From: Chloroflexota bacterium
GTDB lineage: Bacteria > Chloroflexota > Anaerolineae > Anaerolineales > UBA4823
Assembly (NCBI GenBank): GCA_012516075.1
Contig: JAAYXE010000118.1
Span: 45,610-109,609, forward strand
Reading direction: 5' to 3'
DNA length: 64,000 nt
Position numbers and translations under genes: made by a program. The notes below the pieces were generated by a model. The model ran no database searches. It was not told the DNA's origin and worked only from the letters and a program-made list of their open reading frames with translations. Below are positions 1 through 9,139 of the stretch, piece after piece. Numbering within the stretch: position 1 is the stretch's first letter; each line of letters starts with the position of its first letter.

Positions 1-1
1 C

Positions 2-676
2 GCGGCGCTTACCCCGCGTACAGAAGTCCTTGAAGCTGCTGAAGCCGAAGCCATCTTCCAGCGCGCCCTGAAAGGCGCCGCGCGGCCGGAGGACGCGCCG
101 CGCTTCACAGCCCATATGCTGGTGGAAATGGCGCGCATGAGCGTGGAGGACGGCCTGGTGATGCAGATTCACCCCGGTTCTCTGCGCAACCATAACCCGC
201 TCGTCTTCAATGGATTCGGCCTGGATAAAGGTGCGGATATTCCCATCGCCGTGGAGTTCACCCGGGCGCTGCAGCCGCTCCTTGAGCGCTTTGGCAACGA
301 TCCGCGCCTGCGCCTGATCCTGTTCACGCTGGACGAGAGCACCTATGCCCGCGAACTGGCGCCCCTGGCCGGGCATTACCCGTCAGTATTTCTCGGTCCG
401 CCCTGGTGGTTCCACGACAGCCCCAACGGCATGCGCCGCTATTTTGACCAGGTGATCGAAACCGCCGGGCTGTACAACACCACAGGGTTCAACGACGACA
501 CCCGCGCCTTCCCGTCCATCCCCGCGCGCCATGATGTCTGGCGGCGGGTGAGCGCCGACTGGCTGGCAGGCCTGGTGATACACGGCCTGATCAGCCTGGA
601 AGAAGCTGCGGAGATGATGGTTGACCTTGCCGTTGGCCTGGCCCGCAGAGCTTACCGGTTGGAGCCTCAATCATGA
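2..676 (+). CDS. uxaC: Uronate (glucuronate/galacturonate) isomerase, C-terminal part
   Basis: The reading frame is open from the first bases of the window, so the N-terminus lies outside it. UxaC isomerises D-glucuronate to D-fructuronate and D-galacturonate to D-tagaturonate in the cytoplasm, the entry step of hexuronate breakdown. Family signatures seen are an HPGSLRNHNP segment (the E. coli enzyme has a related IGALRNNN segment), an LDESTYAREL stretch, a WWFHDSP loop and the C-terminal TRAFPSIPARHDVWRR motif. The stop overlaps the start of the next gene (ATGA), so the two are probably translationally coupled. The downstream UxaE and SDR genes fit the same pathway. Confidence 0.93.
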   Translation, partial: AALTPRTEVLEAAEAEAIFQRALKGAARPEDAPRFTAHMLVEMARMSVEDGLVMQIHPGSLRNHNPLVFNGFGLDKGADIPIAVEFTRALQPLLERFGNDPRLRLILFTLDESTYARELAPLAGHYPSVFLGPPWWFHDSPNGMRRYFDQVIETAGLYNTTGFNDDTRAFPSIPARHDVWRRVSADWLAGLVIHGLISLEEAAEMMVDLAVGLARRAYRLEPQS

Positions 677-2196
677 CCTCAACACCCATCTCCTCAATCC
701 CCAATATTCGCGTGTATCCCCGTTCCATCCATTCGGGAAACCTGATACCTGCGGACAACGAGGGGGCGCCCGCTGTACCCGTCACCTGTTTCCTGGCTCA
801 GAACGAGGCCGGCGAGCACATCTTAGGGGTACGCAGCGATTCCGGCGCTCCGCTGCCCTTTACTGAACCCCTCTTTGTCAGTGGTGAGGATCAATTCTTC
901 GCCGCAAACGAGGAAAACGCCGCCATTCTACGCCGCATCTTCCCCTGGCTCAACCCCGCGCCGCTGGAGCCGGCCGGAATGCCTTCATTTGGCTTCGGAG
1001 ACCGGTTGGGCCTGGCGACCCCTGGCCACATCCAGGCGCTGCGGGCTGCCGGATCGTCTCCGGTGATCGCTCCGGTGTTCGCCCAGCAGTCGGTGCGCGA
1101 GAACACACGCACCGGGCGGACGCCGCAGCAGGTGCTGGATGAGGCCATGTGGGGCGTCTTCCAGGAAGGCTGGCATTCCCCCTGGGGGGCGGATGCCGAC
1201 CACCTCAAGCAGCTTTCAGACCTAGAGCCTTTCGTAAAGGCTGGATATTCCTTTTACACCGTCGACCCGGGAGAGCATGTAGACCCGGCTGCGGACAGCG
1301 ACACGCCGGAGATACTGCGGGAAAAAATCGCAGCCCAGCCCTGGAGCGACATCGATATCCAGCCTATCAGCGCCGATGAACTGGCAAGCAGCTTCCAGCG
1401 CTTCTGTTCGTCCGCCAAGCTGGAATGCGATCCCCAGATGTTGAAGACCGCTGCGCTGCGGGCAATGGCAAAGTACGGGCGGGCCGTGCTGCATATTACC
1501 AAAATGTACCGGGCCCTGCAGGACCTCAAACCAGACGGCTTCGATTTTGAGGCCTCGGTGGATGAAACCGATTCGCCCACCACGGTGTTCGAGCATTTCT
1601 ACATTGCCAGCGAACTGCGCCGCCTGGGCGTTCGCTTCACGAGCCTGGCGCCGCGCTTGACCGGCCGCTTTGAGAAAGGTGTGGACTACATCGGTGACCT
1701 GCAGGCACTTGAAGCGGAGCTCCAGCAGCACGTGGCGGTGATGATAGCAGTCGGCGGCTACAAGCTCAGTCTGCATTCCGGATCCGACAAATTCAGCCTG
1801 TATCCCCTGTTCGCACGCCGCGCCGGCACGTCGGTGCATGTCAAAACTGCCGGTACGAGCTATCTGGAAGCGCTGCGTGTAACGGCCAGCTATGACCCGG
1901 ACCTGTTCCGCGAGATCCTGGCCCTGGCTCGCCGGCGCTATGCAGTGGACCGCCAGTCGTACCACGTTTCGGCATTAGAGGAACGCCTGCCCGAACCGGA
2001 AGGCCTCGCGGACGACGCTTTGCCCGGCCTGCTGGATGACTTCCACGTACGCCAGGCCCTGCACGTCACATTCGGCTCTGCTCTGGCCCAATACGGGGCT
2101 GCGCTCAAAGATCTGCTGCGCGCCAGGCCCGAAGCGTATGAACAGGTGCTGCTGGCGCATTTCAAACGTCATTTAGATCCGCTTCTGGACTTATAG
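673..2196 (+). CDS. uxaE: Tagaturonate/fructuronate epimerase (UxaE family)
   Basis: The 507-residue protein has the length and overall sequence of the UxaE family, which epimerises D-tagaturonate to D-fructuronate so that galacturonate and glucuronate breakdown converge without UxaB and UxaA. Recognisable segments are FGFGDRLGLATPGHIQAL near residue 105 and HSPWGADADHLK near 165, and conserved acid/His stretches follow. The ATG at 673 overlaps the uxaC stop by 4 nt. Identification rests on family recognition and pathway context, since there is no short diagnostic motif. The next gene, an SDR reductase, would take the product to D-mannonate. Confidence 0.88.
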   Translation: MTSTPISSIPNIRVYPRSIHSGNLIPADNEGAPAVPVTCFLAQNEAGEHILGVRSDSGAPLPFTEPLFVSGEDQFFAANEENAAILRRIFPWLNPAPLEPAGMPSFGFGDRLGLATPGHIQALRAAGSSPVIAPVFAQQSVRENTRTGRTPQQVLDEAMWGVFQEGWHSPWGADADHLKQLSDLEPFVKAGYSFYTVDPGEHVDPAADSDTPEILREKIAAQPWSDIDIQPISADELASSFQRFCSSAKLECDPQMLKTAALRAMAKYGRAVLHITKMYRALQDLKPDGFDFEASVDETDSPTTVFEHFYIASELRRLGVRFTSLAPRLTGRFEKGVDYIGDLQALEAELQQHVAVMIAVGGYKLSLHSGSDKFSLYPLFARRAGTSVHVKTAGTSYLEALRVTASYDPDLFREILALARRRYAVDRQSYHVSALEERLPEPEGLADDALPGLLDDFHVRQALHVTFGSALAQYGAALKDLLRARPEAYEQVLLAHFKRHLDPLLDL

Positions 2197-2216
2197 CATC
2201 ACTGGAGTTGTCAATC

Positions 2217-3041
2217 ATGTATCTGGATGAGTTGTTTTCCGTCGATGGTTTGACCGCAGCCGTAACCGGCGGTGGTGGGGTGCTCTGTTCGACCATGGCT
2301 GAGGCGCTGGCCTGTGCTGGGGTTCGCGTGGCTGTGCTCGACCTGCGTCTGGATATGGCCCAGGCTGTTGCCAGCCGCATACAACAAGCAGGTGGACAGG
2401 CGATCGCCGTCGAGTGCAATGTCCTGGATAAAGCCAGCATCGTGCAGGCCGCAGATGCGGTGGAGAAAGCCTTCGGGCCGGTCGACATTCTCATCAACGG
2501 CGCCGGGGGCAACAAACCGCAGGCCACCACCAGCCCGGACCTGAGCTTTTTCGACCTGCCGGCGGACGCAGCCCAGTGGGTCTTCAACCTGAATTTCATC
2601 GGCACCCTGCTGCCCTGCCAGGTTTTTGGTAAAGGAATGGCTGCCAGGGGACACGGCAGTATTCTCAATATCTCTTCGATGAACGCCTTCCGCCCGCTGA
2701 CGCGCGTCCCTGCCTATTCAGCAGCCAAAGCATCCGTCAGCAACTTCACGCAGTGGCTGGCCGTACACCTGGCCCAGGAATACTCTCCGGGCATCCGTGT
2801 CAACGCCCTGGCACCCGGTTTCTTTCTGACCGAGCAGAACCGCTTCCTGCTCACCGATCGCGACAGCGGCGCACTGACAGAGCGCGGCCAGAAGATTATC
2901 GATCACACTCCGATGCAGCGCTTTGGAACGCCCGAAGACCTGATCGGCGCCATGTTCTACCTGTTATCGCCCGCCGCGAAGTTTGTCACCGGCGTCGTCC
3001 TTCCGGTGGATGGTGGTTTTTCTGCTTACAGCGGCGTTTAG
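2217..3041 (+). CDS. uxuB: SDR-family D-fructuronate reductase / D-mannonate oxidoreductase
   Basis: This is a 274-residue short-chain dehydrogenase that probably reduces D-fructuronate to D-mannonate with NAD(P)H. The dinucleotide loop reads TGGGGVLCS, typical of the Bacillus YjmF-type UxuB rather than generic SDRs. An INGAGGNKP segment replaces the usual NNAG, and the catalytic YxxxK is Y167-SAA-K171. The C-terminus ends in GVVLPVDGGFSAYSGV. I prefer the ATG at 2217, which has GGAG 9 nt upstream, over the in-frame TTG at 2208, which would overlap that site. It is unrelated to the long-chain UxuB of E. coli, so the symbol denotes function only. Confidence 0.86.
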   Translation: MYLDELFSVDGLTAAVTGGGGVLCSTMAEALACAGVRVAVLDLRLDMAQAVASRIQQAGGQAIAVECNVLDKASIVQAADAVEKAFGPVDILINGAGGNKPQATTSPDLSFFDLPADAAQWVFNLNFIGTLLPCQVFGKGMAARGHGSILNISSMNAFRPLTRVPAYSAAKASVSNFTQWLAVHLAQEYSPGIRVNALAPGFFLTEQNRFLLTDRDSGALTERGQKIIDHTPMQRFGTPEDLIGAMFYLLSPAAKFVTGVVLPVDGGFSAYSGV

Positions 3042-3075
3042 CTCCATAGTGAATCAGAGCAAAGGAGTGAACCCG

Positions 3076-4365
3076 ATGCACATTCCCCAGATTGGTGAAG
3101 ATACCCAACTCCTGAGCGGCTACGGAAGTCCCCAGCGGCTGCTGGCTCCTTCTGAAATCGAGGCGATCGTGGCCAGCGGATTAAGCCGCCTGGATCTGGA
3201 CGGGCGCAGGGTGCTGGTTATCATCCCAGACCACACGCGCACCATGCCGCTGCCCCTCTTTTTCCGCCTGCTCACCCAGGAGCTGTCGGGGCGCGCTGCC
3301 GCTCTCGATTTTCTTGTTGCACTGGGGACTCACCCCCCGATGAGCGAGGTTGAGCTCTGCAGGCTGGTGGGGATCACTCCCGAACAGCTTGCTGGCCCTT
3401 ACCGGCATATTCACCTGATCAACCATGCCTGGAGTGATCCCCAGGCGCTGGTCACCCTGGGGGTGATCCCCCGCGAAGAGATTGAGAGCATCACCGGCGG
3501 GCTGCTGAGTGTCGAAGTGCCGGTGCGCCTGAATCGCCTGGTGCTGGAATACGACCACATCCTGATCTGCGGCCCGGTGTTCCCTCACGAAGTGGTGGGG
3601 TTCTCGGGTGGCAACAAGTACTTCTTCCCGGGCATCGCGGGGCGTGAAATCATCGACATCACCCACTGGCTGGGAGCGCTGATCACTTCTTACAGTATGA
3701 TCGGCACCCGCGACACGCCGGTGCGCAAGGTCATCGACCGTGCTGCAGCCTTCATCGACCGCCCCCGCCACGCGTTCTGCTCGGTGGTTAAGCCGGAAGG
3801 GGTTTACGGGGTGTTCGCCGGCACACCAGAAGCGGCGTTTTCAGCCGCCGCAGACCTGTCAGCCCAAATTCACATCCGCTGGGTAGAACGTCCCTTCAAG
3901 CAGGTGCTCTCCGTGCTGCCCGAAATGTACGATGAGATCTGGACCGGCGCCAAAGGAATGTACAAGCTGGAGCCCGTGGTGGCTGATAACGGCGAACTGA
4001 TCATCTATGCACCCCATATTCGCGAGTTCAGCGTCGTGCACGGAAGGATTATTCGCCAGATCGGTTACCATGTACGCGATTACTTCGTCAAACAGTGGGA
4101 CCGCTTCAAAGACCTGCCCTGGGGCGTGCTGGCCCACTCCACACACCTGCGCGGCGTGGGCACCTACGATGCCGAGGCAGGCGTGGAGCAGCCCCGCATC
4201 CAGGTCACCCTGGCGACCGGGATCCCCGAAGCCGAGTGCCGCGCGGTTAACCTGGGCTACCGCGACCCGGCGAGCATTGACCCCCGGGAGTGGGCGAACC
4301 GTGAAGACGAGGGCATCCTGCTGGTTCCCCATGCCGGGGAAGTGCTGTATCGATTACAGCCGTGA
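3076..4365 (+). CDS. Nickel-pincer LarA-family 2-hydroxyacid racemase/epimerase (DUF2088)
   Basis: This 429-residue protein belongs to the lactate racemase LarA superfamily. The active-site pattern is intact: D52-H-T-R55, H86 in GTHPPMSE, H171 in FPHEVVGFSGGNK, K181 (the lysine that tethers the nickel-pincer nucleotide) and H197 (the Ni ligand position). The spacings H171-K181-H197 equal H174-K184-H200 of Lactiplantibacillus LarA. The ATG at 3076 has an AAAGGAG box; an upstream extension is possible but lies within the SDR gene. Family members include D-gluconate 2-epimerases as well as malate and phenyllactate racemases. Between a mannonate-forming enzyme and Gnd, a mannonate/gluconate 2-epimerase is the best inference. 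The cofactor genes larB, larC and larE are not in the window. Confidence 0.85.
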   Translation: MHIPQIGEDTQLLSGYGSPQRLLAPSEIEAIVASGLSRLDLDGRRVLVIIPDHTRTMPLPLFFRLLTQELSGRAAALDFLVALGTHPPMSEVELCRLVGITPEQLAGPYRHIHLINHAWSDPQALVTLGVIPREEIESITGGLLSVEVPVRLNRLVLEYDHILICGPVFPHEVVGFSGGNKYFFPGIAGREIIDITHWLGALITSYSMIGTRDTPVRKVIDRAAAFIDRPRHAFCSVVKPEGVYGVFAGTPEAAFSAAADLSAQIHIRWVERPFKQVLSVLPEMYDEIWTGAKGMYKLEPVVADNGELIIYAPHIREFSVVHGRIIRQIGYHVRDYFVKQWDRFKDLPWGVLAHSTHLRGVGTYDAEAGVEQPRIQVTLATGIPEAECRAVNLGYRDPASIDPREWANREDEGILLVPHAGEVLYRLQP

Positions 4366-4420
4366 CGAACAGGCCCGGTGATCCACAGCCGCCGGGTATA
4401 TCCATGCAATTGGAGATGCT

Positions 4421-5869
4421 ATGAGCGCAAATAAGGTCACCCAGAAAGCAAATTTCGGTTTTGTCGGCCTGGGCGTGATGGGCAAGATGCTGGCCCTCAA
4501 CATGCAGCGCCACGGGTTCCGTGTGGCCGGTTATGACCTGGACCCGGAGAAAGTGCGCGCCTTTGGCCAGATTGAGACTACCGATCCATCCCTTCCCCCG
4601 CTGGTGCCGGCAGCCACGCTGGAAGAATTTATCGCCGTGCTGGAACGCCCCCGCCGCATCATGCTGATGGTGCCGGCCGGGAAACCGGTGGACGCCGCCA
4701 TCCAGAGCCTGAAGCCGGTGCTCGAACCCGGCGATCTGCTGATCGACGGCGGCAACACCTTCTTTATGGACACAGAGCGCCGTTCCGCCGAGCTGGAGGC
4801 CCTGGGAATCATCTACATCGGCACCGGGGTAAGCGGCGGCGAACAGGGTGCGCTCTGGGGGCCGTCCATCATGCCCGGCGGGCAGCCGCAGGCCTGGGAG
4901 CTGGTCAAACCGATCTTCGAAGCCATCGCCGCTAAAGTCAACGGCGAGCCCTGCGTGACCCATATCGGGCCGCGCGGCGCCGGTCATTACGTCAAGATGG
5001 TCCACAACGGCATCGAATACGGTGATATGCAGTTGATCGCCGAGGCTTACGACCTGCTCAAACGCGGGCTGGGCCTGAGCAACACGCAGCTGGCTGGCAT
5101 CTTCGCCGAGTGGAACCAGGGCGAGCTGGAATCGTATCTGATCGAGATCACGGCCGACATCTTCACCCGCCGCGATCCGGAAACCGGCCAGGCGATCGTC
5201 GACCTCATCCTGGATGAGGCGCAGCAAAAAGGGACCGGAAAATGGACCTCTCAAAATGCCCTGGACCTGGGCACACCCACTCCGACCATCAACGCGGCCG
5301 TGGAATCGCGCATTCTATCGGCTTATAAAGCGGAACGGGTGGCTGCATCAGAGGTCCTCAGCGGACCGGACCCCGTAAAGGTCCCTGGCCCCGCCGAAAG
5401 TGCTGCTTTTATCAATCAGGTGCGCGATGCCCTGTACGCAGCCAAAATCTGTTCGTATGCCCAGGGCTTTGCCCTGATGCGCCTGGCCAGCCAGGAATAC
5501 GGTTACGACCTGAACTACAGTGAAATCGCCCGCATCTGGCGCGGCGGCTGCATCATTCGAGCCCGCTTCCTGAACGATATCCGTGAGGCGTTCACCCGCC
5601 GTCCGGATCTGCCCAATCTGATGATCGACCCCGTTTTTGCCCGGGCTTTAAACGAGCGCCAGGCTGCACTGCGCAGGGTGGTTGCTTTTGCTGCCGAAAG
5701 CGGCATTCCTGCACTGGCCTTCAGCTCCGCGCTGGCATATTTTGACGCCTACCGCAGTGCGCGCCTGCCGGCCAACCTGACGCAGGCGCAGCGTGATTAT
5801 TTCGGAGCGCACACCTACCGCCGGATCGATCGCGAAGGCAGTTTTCATACTGACTGGACACAACCATAA
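4421..5869 (+). CDS. gnd: 6-phosphogluconate dehydrogenase, decarboxylating
   Basis: Gnd oxidises and decarboxylates 6-phosphogluconate to ribulose 5-phosphate. At 482 residues it is full length for the long-chain family. Seen are the N-terminal Rossmann motif GFVGLGVMG, the substrate-site motif [18 protein letters not shown], the catalytic Lys segment [17 protein letters not shown], the GTGKWT motif in the helical domain and the C-terminal FGAHTYRR...GSFHTDW tail that completes the partner active site in the dimer. A GGAG box lies 5 nt before the ATG. Its presence inside a hexuronate operon is unusual and suggests that part of the carbon passes through gluconate and the oxidative pentose phosphate route. 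Confidence 0.95.
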   Translation: MSANKVTQKANFGFVGLGVMGKMLALNMQRHGFRVAGYDLDPEKVRAFGQIETTDPSLPPLVPAATLEEFIAVLERPRRIMLMVPAGKPVDAAIQSLKPVLEPGDLLIDGGNTFFMDTERRSAELEALGIIYIGTGVSGGEQGALWGPSIMPGGQPQAWELVKPIFEAIAAKVNGEPCVTHIGPRGAGHYVKMVHNGIEYGDMQLIAEAYDLLKRGLGLSNTQLAGIFAEWNQGELESYLIEITADIFTRRDPETGQAIVDLILDEAQQKGTGKWTSQNALDLGTPTPTINAAVESRILSAYKAERVAASEVLSGPDPVKVPGPAESAAFINQVRDALYAAKICSYAQGFALMRLASQEYGYDLNYSEIARIWRGGCIIRARFLNDIREAFTRRPDLPNLMIDPVFARALNERQAALRRVVAFAAESGIPALAFSSALAYFDAYRSARLPANLTQAQRDYFGAHTYRRIDREGSFHTDWTQP

Positions 5870-5887
5870 CACGTACTGGAGGAAAAC

Positions 5888-6970
5888 ATGGATTCCGGAC
5901 TTAACTTACTCCCCCAGGCAGACCTGGACCTTCTTTCCATCGGCGCGCTGGTACACCGGCTGGATCCCGGTGTTATCCCATTCCGCAAAGCGACCGAGTG
6001 CAAGATCCACGTCAGCGGTGGAGAATTTAATGTCGCTGCCAACCTGGCCGACTGCTTTCGCCTGAAGACGGGTATCGCCACCGCCATGGTCAACTATCCC
6101 ATTGGCGATCTGATTGCCGAACGGGTCAGGGCCATGGGAGTCCGGCCGTATTACAAGTATTTCGAGCACAACGGCGTCAACGGACCCAACATGGCCACCG
6201 TATATTCAGACCGGGGTTTTGGTGTGCGCGCGCCGGTGGTCTTTTACAACCGCAGCAACGAAGCGGCCGCGCTGCTCAAGCCAGGCGACTTTGACTGGGA
6301 GGCGATTTTTGCCGGTGGTGTACGCTGGGTGCACAGCGGCGGCATCTTCGCCGCGCTTTCCGAGACCACCGGAGAGGTCATTATCGAAGGGATGAAAGCC
6401 GCCAAAGCGGCAGGGGCAGTCACATCCTTCGACCTGAACTACCGCGCCAAGCTGTGGAACATCTGGGGCGGCCAGGAGAAGGCGGTTTCGATCATTCGAC
6501 GCATTGTCGAGCACGTGGATGTGCTGGTGGGCAATGAGGAAGACCTGCAGCTCGGGCTGGGCATCCCCGGCCCGGATGTGACCACGACCTCCAAACTGGA
6601 CCCGAGCAAGTTCTTCGGCATGATCGATCAGGTGGTGGAAAAGTACCCCAACATCAAGGTGGTGGCAACGACGCTGCGCGAAGTCCATTCGACGAACCAC
6701 CACAGCTGGGGAGCTGTGGCCTGGATCAACGGCAGCACCTATGTCTCTCCCACCTGCGAACTGCATATTTACGACCGGGTGGGCGGCGGTGATGGGTTTG
6801 CATCCGGCTTCTTCTACGGTCTGCTGACCGGCGAGCCCCCACAGGTAGCTGTGAACCTGGGCTGGGCGCACGGCGCTCTGCTGACCACCTTCCCGGGCGA
6901 TACCACCATGGCCACGGTTGAGCAGGTTCGCGCCTTCGCCAAAGGCGGATCGGCGCGCATCCAGCGCTAG
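5888..6970 (+). CDS. kdgK: PfkB-family sugar kinase, probable 2-keto-3-deoxygluconate kinase
   Basis: This is a 360-residue ribokinase-family protein. The DLNYRAKLW motif matches KDG kinases, and the C-terminal VGGGDGFASG loop carries the catalytic base D302 (GGGD instead of the commoner GAGD). It would phosphorylate 2-keto-3-deoxygluconate to KDPG, the last pathway-specific step of hexuronate breakdown. A GGAGGAAAAC ribosome site precedes the ATG, 18 nt after gnd. No mannonate dehydratase (UxuA) or KDPG aldolase is visible in the window, so the KDG supply must be encoded upstream or elsewhere. A different hexonate or ketohexose substrate is possible. Confidence 0.82.
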   Translation: MDSGLNLLPQADLDLLSIGALVHRLDPGVIPFRKATECKIHVSGGEFNVAANLADCFRLKTGIATAMVNYPIGDLIAERVRAMGVRPYYKYFEHNGVNGPNMATVYSDRGFGVRAPVVFYNRSNEAAALLKPGDFDWEAIFAGGVRWVHSGGIFAALSETTGEVIIEGMKAAKAAGAVTSFDLNYRAKLWNIWGGQEKAVSIIRRIVEHVDVLVGNEEDLQLGLGIPGPDVTTTSKLDPSKFFGMIDQVVEKYPNIKVVATTLREVHSTNHHSWGAVAWINGSTYVSPTCELHIYDRVGGGDGFASGFFYGLLTGEPPQVAVNLGWAHGALLTTFPGDTTMATVEQVRAFAKGGSARIQR

Positions 6971-6993
6971 CCAGAGACCTGTCCAAATATTGA

Positions 6994-7018
6994 AGGGCTG
7001 CCCTCTTTGGGCAGCCCT
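6994..7018 (+). terminator. Hairpin terminator after the hexuronate operon
   Basis: A perfect 10-bp stem (6994-7003 with 7009-7018) closes a 5-nt loop 23 nt after the kinase stop. The sequence after the stem is TATGTTAT rather than a long T tract. It lies between convergent genes and may act on both strands. Confidence 0.7.
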
Positions 7019-7045
7019 TATGTTATCCGCCGCTCGCGCACGAAC

Positions 7046-8056
7046 TCAGACTTCCATACTCCGGATGAGATGAGCCAGTGTCTCGCGATCCAGGTGAGGC
7101 GCCAGCTTGACGACTACCTTCGCGGGCAGCGGCCCGGAAGGCAGGTTGAGGATCATCCGCTTGAGGCTGACCTCATCCAGAAACGGCGCCAGGTCCACCA
7201 GATGTTCGGCGCGAAGCTCATCCTGCGCGATCTGGGCTGCGATTTGTTCCAGCGCACGCTGGCTCAGGAAAGGAGCCAGCGCCATGATCCGCGAAAGATC
7301 GGGATCCTCGAGAAGCAGATCGAGAGCCAGCCGGTCTACAGCCTCCTCGCTCAGGTGAGGGGCCAGTGCAGCCAGCACATCCTTATCCACGCTGCCCGCC
7401 GGCTGGCTGGCGACCAGCCTCTCCAGGGTTTCTTCGCCTAAGAAAGGCGCCAGGGCAATCACCTGCCGGATGTCCATGCCCTCTGCCAGACCCTGATCGA
7501 CCAGGCGGGACAGCGTCTCCTCACTTAAGTGTGGAGCCAGTCCGGTGAGGAAACGCGAATCCAGAGTGGATACATCCAGTCTCGAGATCAGCGTGTCGAG
7601 CAGTTCTTCGTCCAGGAAAGGCGCCAGCGCCGCCAGCTGCTCGGGCGTGAAACGGTATGAATGCATTTCCCCAATCGCCTGCTCCATCTGGCTTGGGCGC
7701 AGCAGCGGGCCGGCATCGATCAGGGCTTCCACACCGGCGGTATCCTCCAGCGCCAGACGGGCGGCCTGCCGTGGGTTTCCCTGTGCGAGCTGTTCGAGCA
7801 CCTGGCTCGCTGCGACCTGCGAGCGGCGGGTGGCCTCCCCGGGCAGCTCCCCGTACAGCAGCGCATCGATGCTGATATCGAACAGGTGGGCCAGCTCTGC
7901 CAGAAGCGCGATATCCGGGAAAGAGTCTCCCGTCTCCCATCGTGAGACAGCCTGTGGGGTGATGTGCAGCCTTTCGGCCAGTTCAAGCTGTGTCCAATCT
8001 TTTTCCCGGCGCAGCCGTGCGATCAGTGCGCCGGTCTTGCGTGAGTCGAGTTGCAT
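7046..8056 (-). CDS. XRE-type HTH regulator with eight 29-residue LAPFL repeats
   Basis: Residues 8-68 form a Cro/C1-type helix-turn-helix (WTQLELAERLHITPQAVSRWETG). From about residue 115 to the end, the protein is a tandem repeat with the core L-A-P-(F/H)-L-x-E-E-x-L-x-x-L. The Leu of LAP falls at 144, 173, 202, 231, 260, 289 and 318, a period of exactly 29, and a degenerate unit lies at 115. This predicts an alpha-solenoid sensing or oligomerisation region. I chose the ATG at 8056 (GGAGG 4 nt upstream), which is 17 codons inside the longest frame. It converges with the hexuronate operon. The ligand and targets are unknown. Confidence 0.85.
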   Translation of the reverse strand: MQLDSRKTGALIARLRREKDWTQLELAERLHITPQAVSRWETGDSFPDIALLAELAHLFDISIDALLYGELPGEATRRSQVAASQVLEQLAQGNPRQAARLALEDTAGVEALIDAGPLLRPSQMEQAIGEMHSYRFTPEQLAALAPFLDEELLDTLISRLDVSTLDSRFLTGLAPHLSEETLSRLVDQGLAEGMDIRQVIALAPFLGEETLERLVASQPAGSVDKDVLAALAPHLSEEAVDRLALDLLLEDPDLSRIMALAPFLSQRALEQIAAQIAQDELRAEHLVDLAPFLDEVSLKRMILNLPSGPLPAKVVVKLAPHLDRETLAHLIRSMEV

Positions 8057-8243
8057 ACTGCCTCCATTTCTTGATCGTTCAGCCCCCAGCTGCTGGTTGC
8101 TGTCCAAACTTTAGCACGCCGCACAGGAAAAATCAATCAACCGTTCGTTGAGTCGCCCGATTTCTGGACTCAACCTGCAGTTGAGCGCAGCCAGACAGAT
8201 CGGACCTGCAGCAGGTGAAATTGAGCAGCCAGTGAAGACGATA

Positions 8244-8268
8244 AAACCCTGCCAGACCGGCAGGGTTT
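8244..8268 (-). terminator. Terminator of the glycosyltransferase operon
   Basis: A 10-bp perfect stem (8244-8253 with 8259-8268) has a 5-nt loop. Read on the minus strand it is followed by TTTTATC. It lies 54 nt past the stop of the last glycosyltransferase gene. Confidence 0.75.
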
Positions 8269-8321
8269 CTGGTAAATCCTAATAATGCAGAGATTATGCA
8301 GACCGGAAGAGGCTGCTGCGT

Positions 8322-9110
8322 TTATCGGGCCTGTGTTCGTGCCTGGAGCCGGTGGTAGACCCACAGGATGAGCGCGTTGTGCATCCTGTGCAGGCTGAGG
8401 AGCAGCGGCGACTGAACGTAGCGGCGAGCAATGAGAAGCTGCTCTTCGAACTGGTGCACCGCTCCGGTCCCCCCCTTCGATTTTGAGTGTACGCGGAAAT
8501 GGGCCAGATCTTCATTGAGCACGTATAATGGATACTGCTTCCCGATGCGCAGCCAGTACTCATAATCCATGGCGTAATTCCAGTGCTCAGAGAAGTACCC
8601 CACCTGTTCCACGACCTGGCGCGTCCAGAAAGTAGCCGGCTGTGAGATGTAATTTAATATCGCCAGCACCAGCCGGCTGCGGGTGGATAGCCACAAATTT
8701 TTATACAGCGTAATCGACCGCCGCACCTCATTCCCGTTTTCATCCACCATGCGGCAGCGGCCGGTCAGCCAGTGCGCCTGGGGGTGAGCCCGGAAGAAGT
8801 ATCCGACCTTCTGCAGCGCCCCCGGCGCCAGCAGGTCGTCCGAGTTCAGATAACACAGAATCTCTCCGCTGGCCATGTGCAGCCCTTTATTAATAGCATG
8901 CGACTGGCCCCGATCTGGCTCGCTCACGTACTGCAGCTGGCCTTTATAGCGCTCAAGCACCTCCAGGGTGCAGTCCGTCGAACCGCCGTCCATCACCAGG
9001 TATTCCAGGTTCGGATAGCCCTGATCGAGGACCGACCGGATGGTCTGTTCGATGAATTCCCCCTGATTGAATGAAGGGGTGATTACGGTAATGCGTGGAA
9101 GACCGGTCAT
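8322..9110 (-). CDS. Family 2 glycosyltransferase
   Basis: This 262-residue GT-A fold enzyme has the N-terminal ITVITPSFNQGEFIEQTI nucleotide-binding start, a VMDGGSTDCT motif near residue 40, SEPDRGQSHAINKG near 80 and the DXD-like YLNSDDLL near residue 108. There is no membrane segment, so it is cytosolic and probably transfers a nucleotide-activated sugar to a cell-surface glycan or lipid carrier. It is the last gene of a three-gene minus-strand operon with another GT2 and a large GT-C-like membrane protein. The acceptor and sugar cannot be told from sequence. Confidence 0.88.
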   Translation of the reverse strand: MTGLPRITVITPSFNQGEFIEQTIRSVLDQGYPNLEYLVMDGGSTDCTLEVLERYKGQLQYVSEPDRGQSHAINKGLHMASGEILCYLNSDDLLAPGALQKVGYFFRAHPQAHWLTGRCRMVDENGNEVRRSITLYKNLWLSTRSRLVLAILNYISQPATFWTRQVVEQVGYFSEHWNYAMDYEYWLRIGKQYPLYVLNEDLAHFRVHSKSKGGTGAVHQFEEQLLIARRYVQSPLLLSLHRMHNALILWVYHRLQARTQAR

Positions 9111-9139
9111 TGGATTTCGGGGCAGTTGTTGATCAGGAT

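Noticed and set aside
4247..5254. A 335-codon open frame antisense to gnd
   Set aside because: The gnd frame is canonical along the same bases; no ribosome site or family match for the antisense product.
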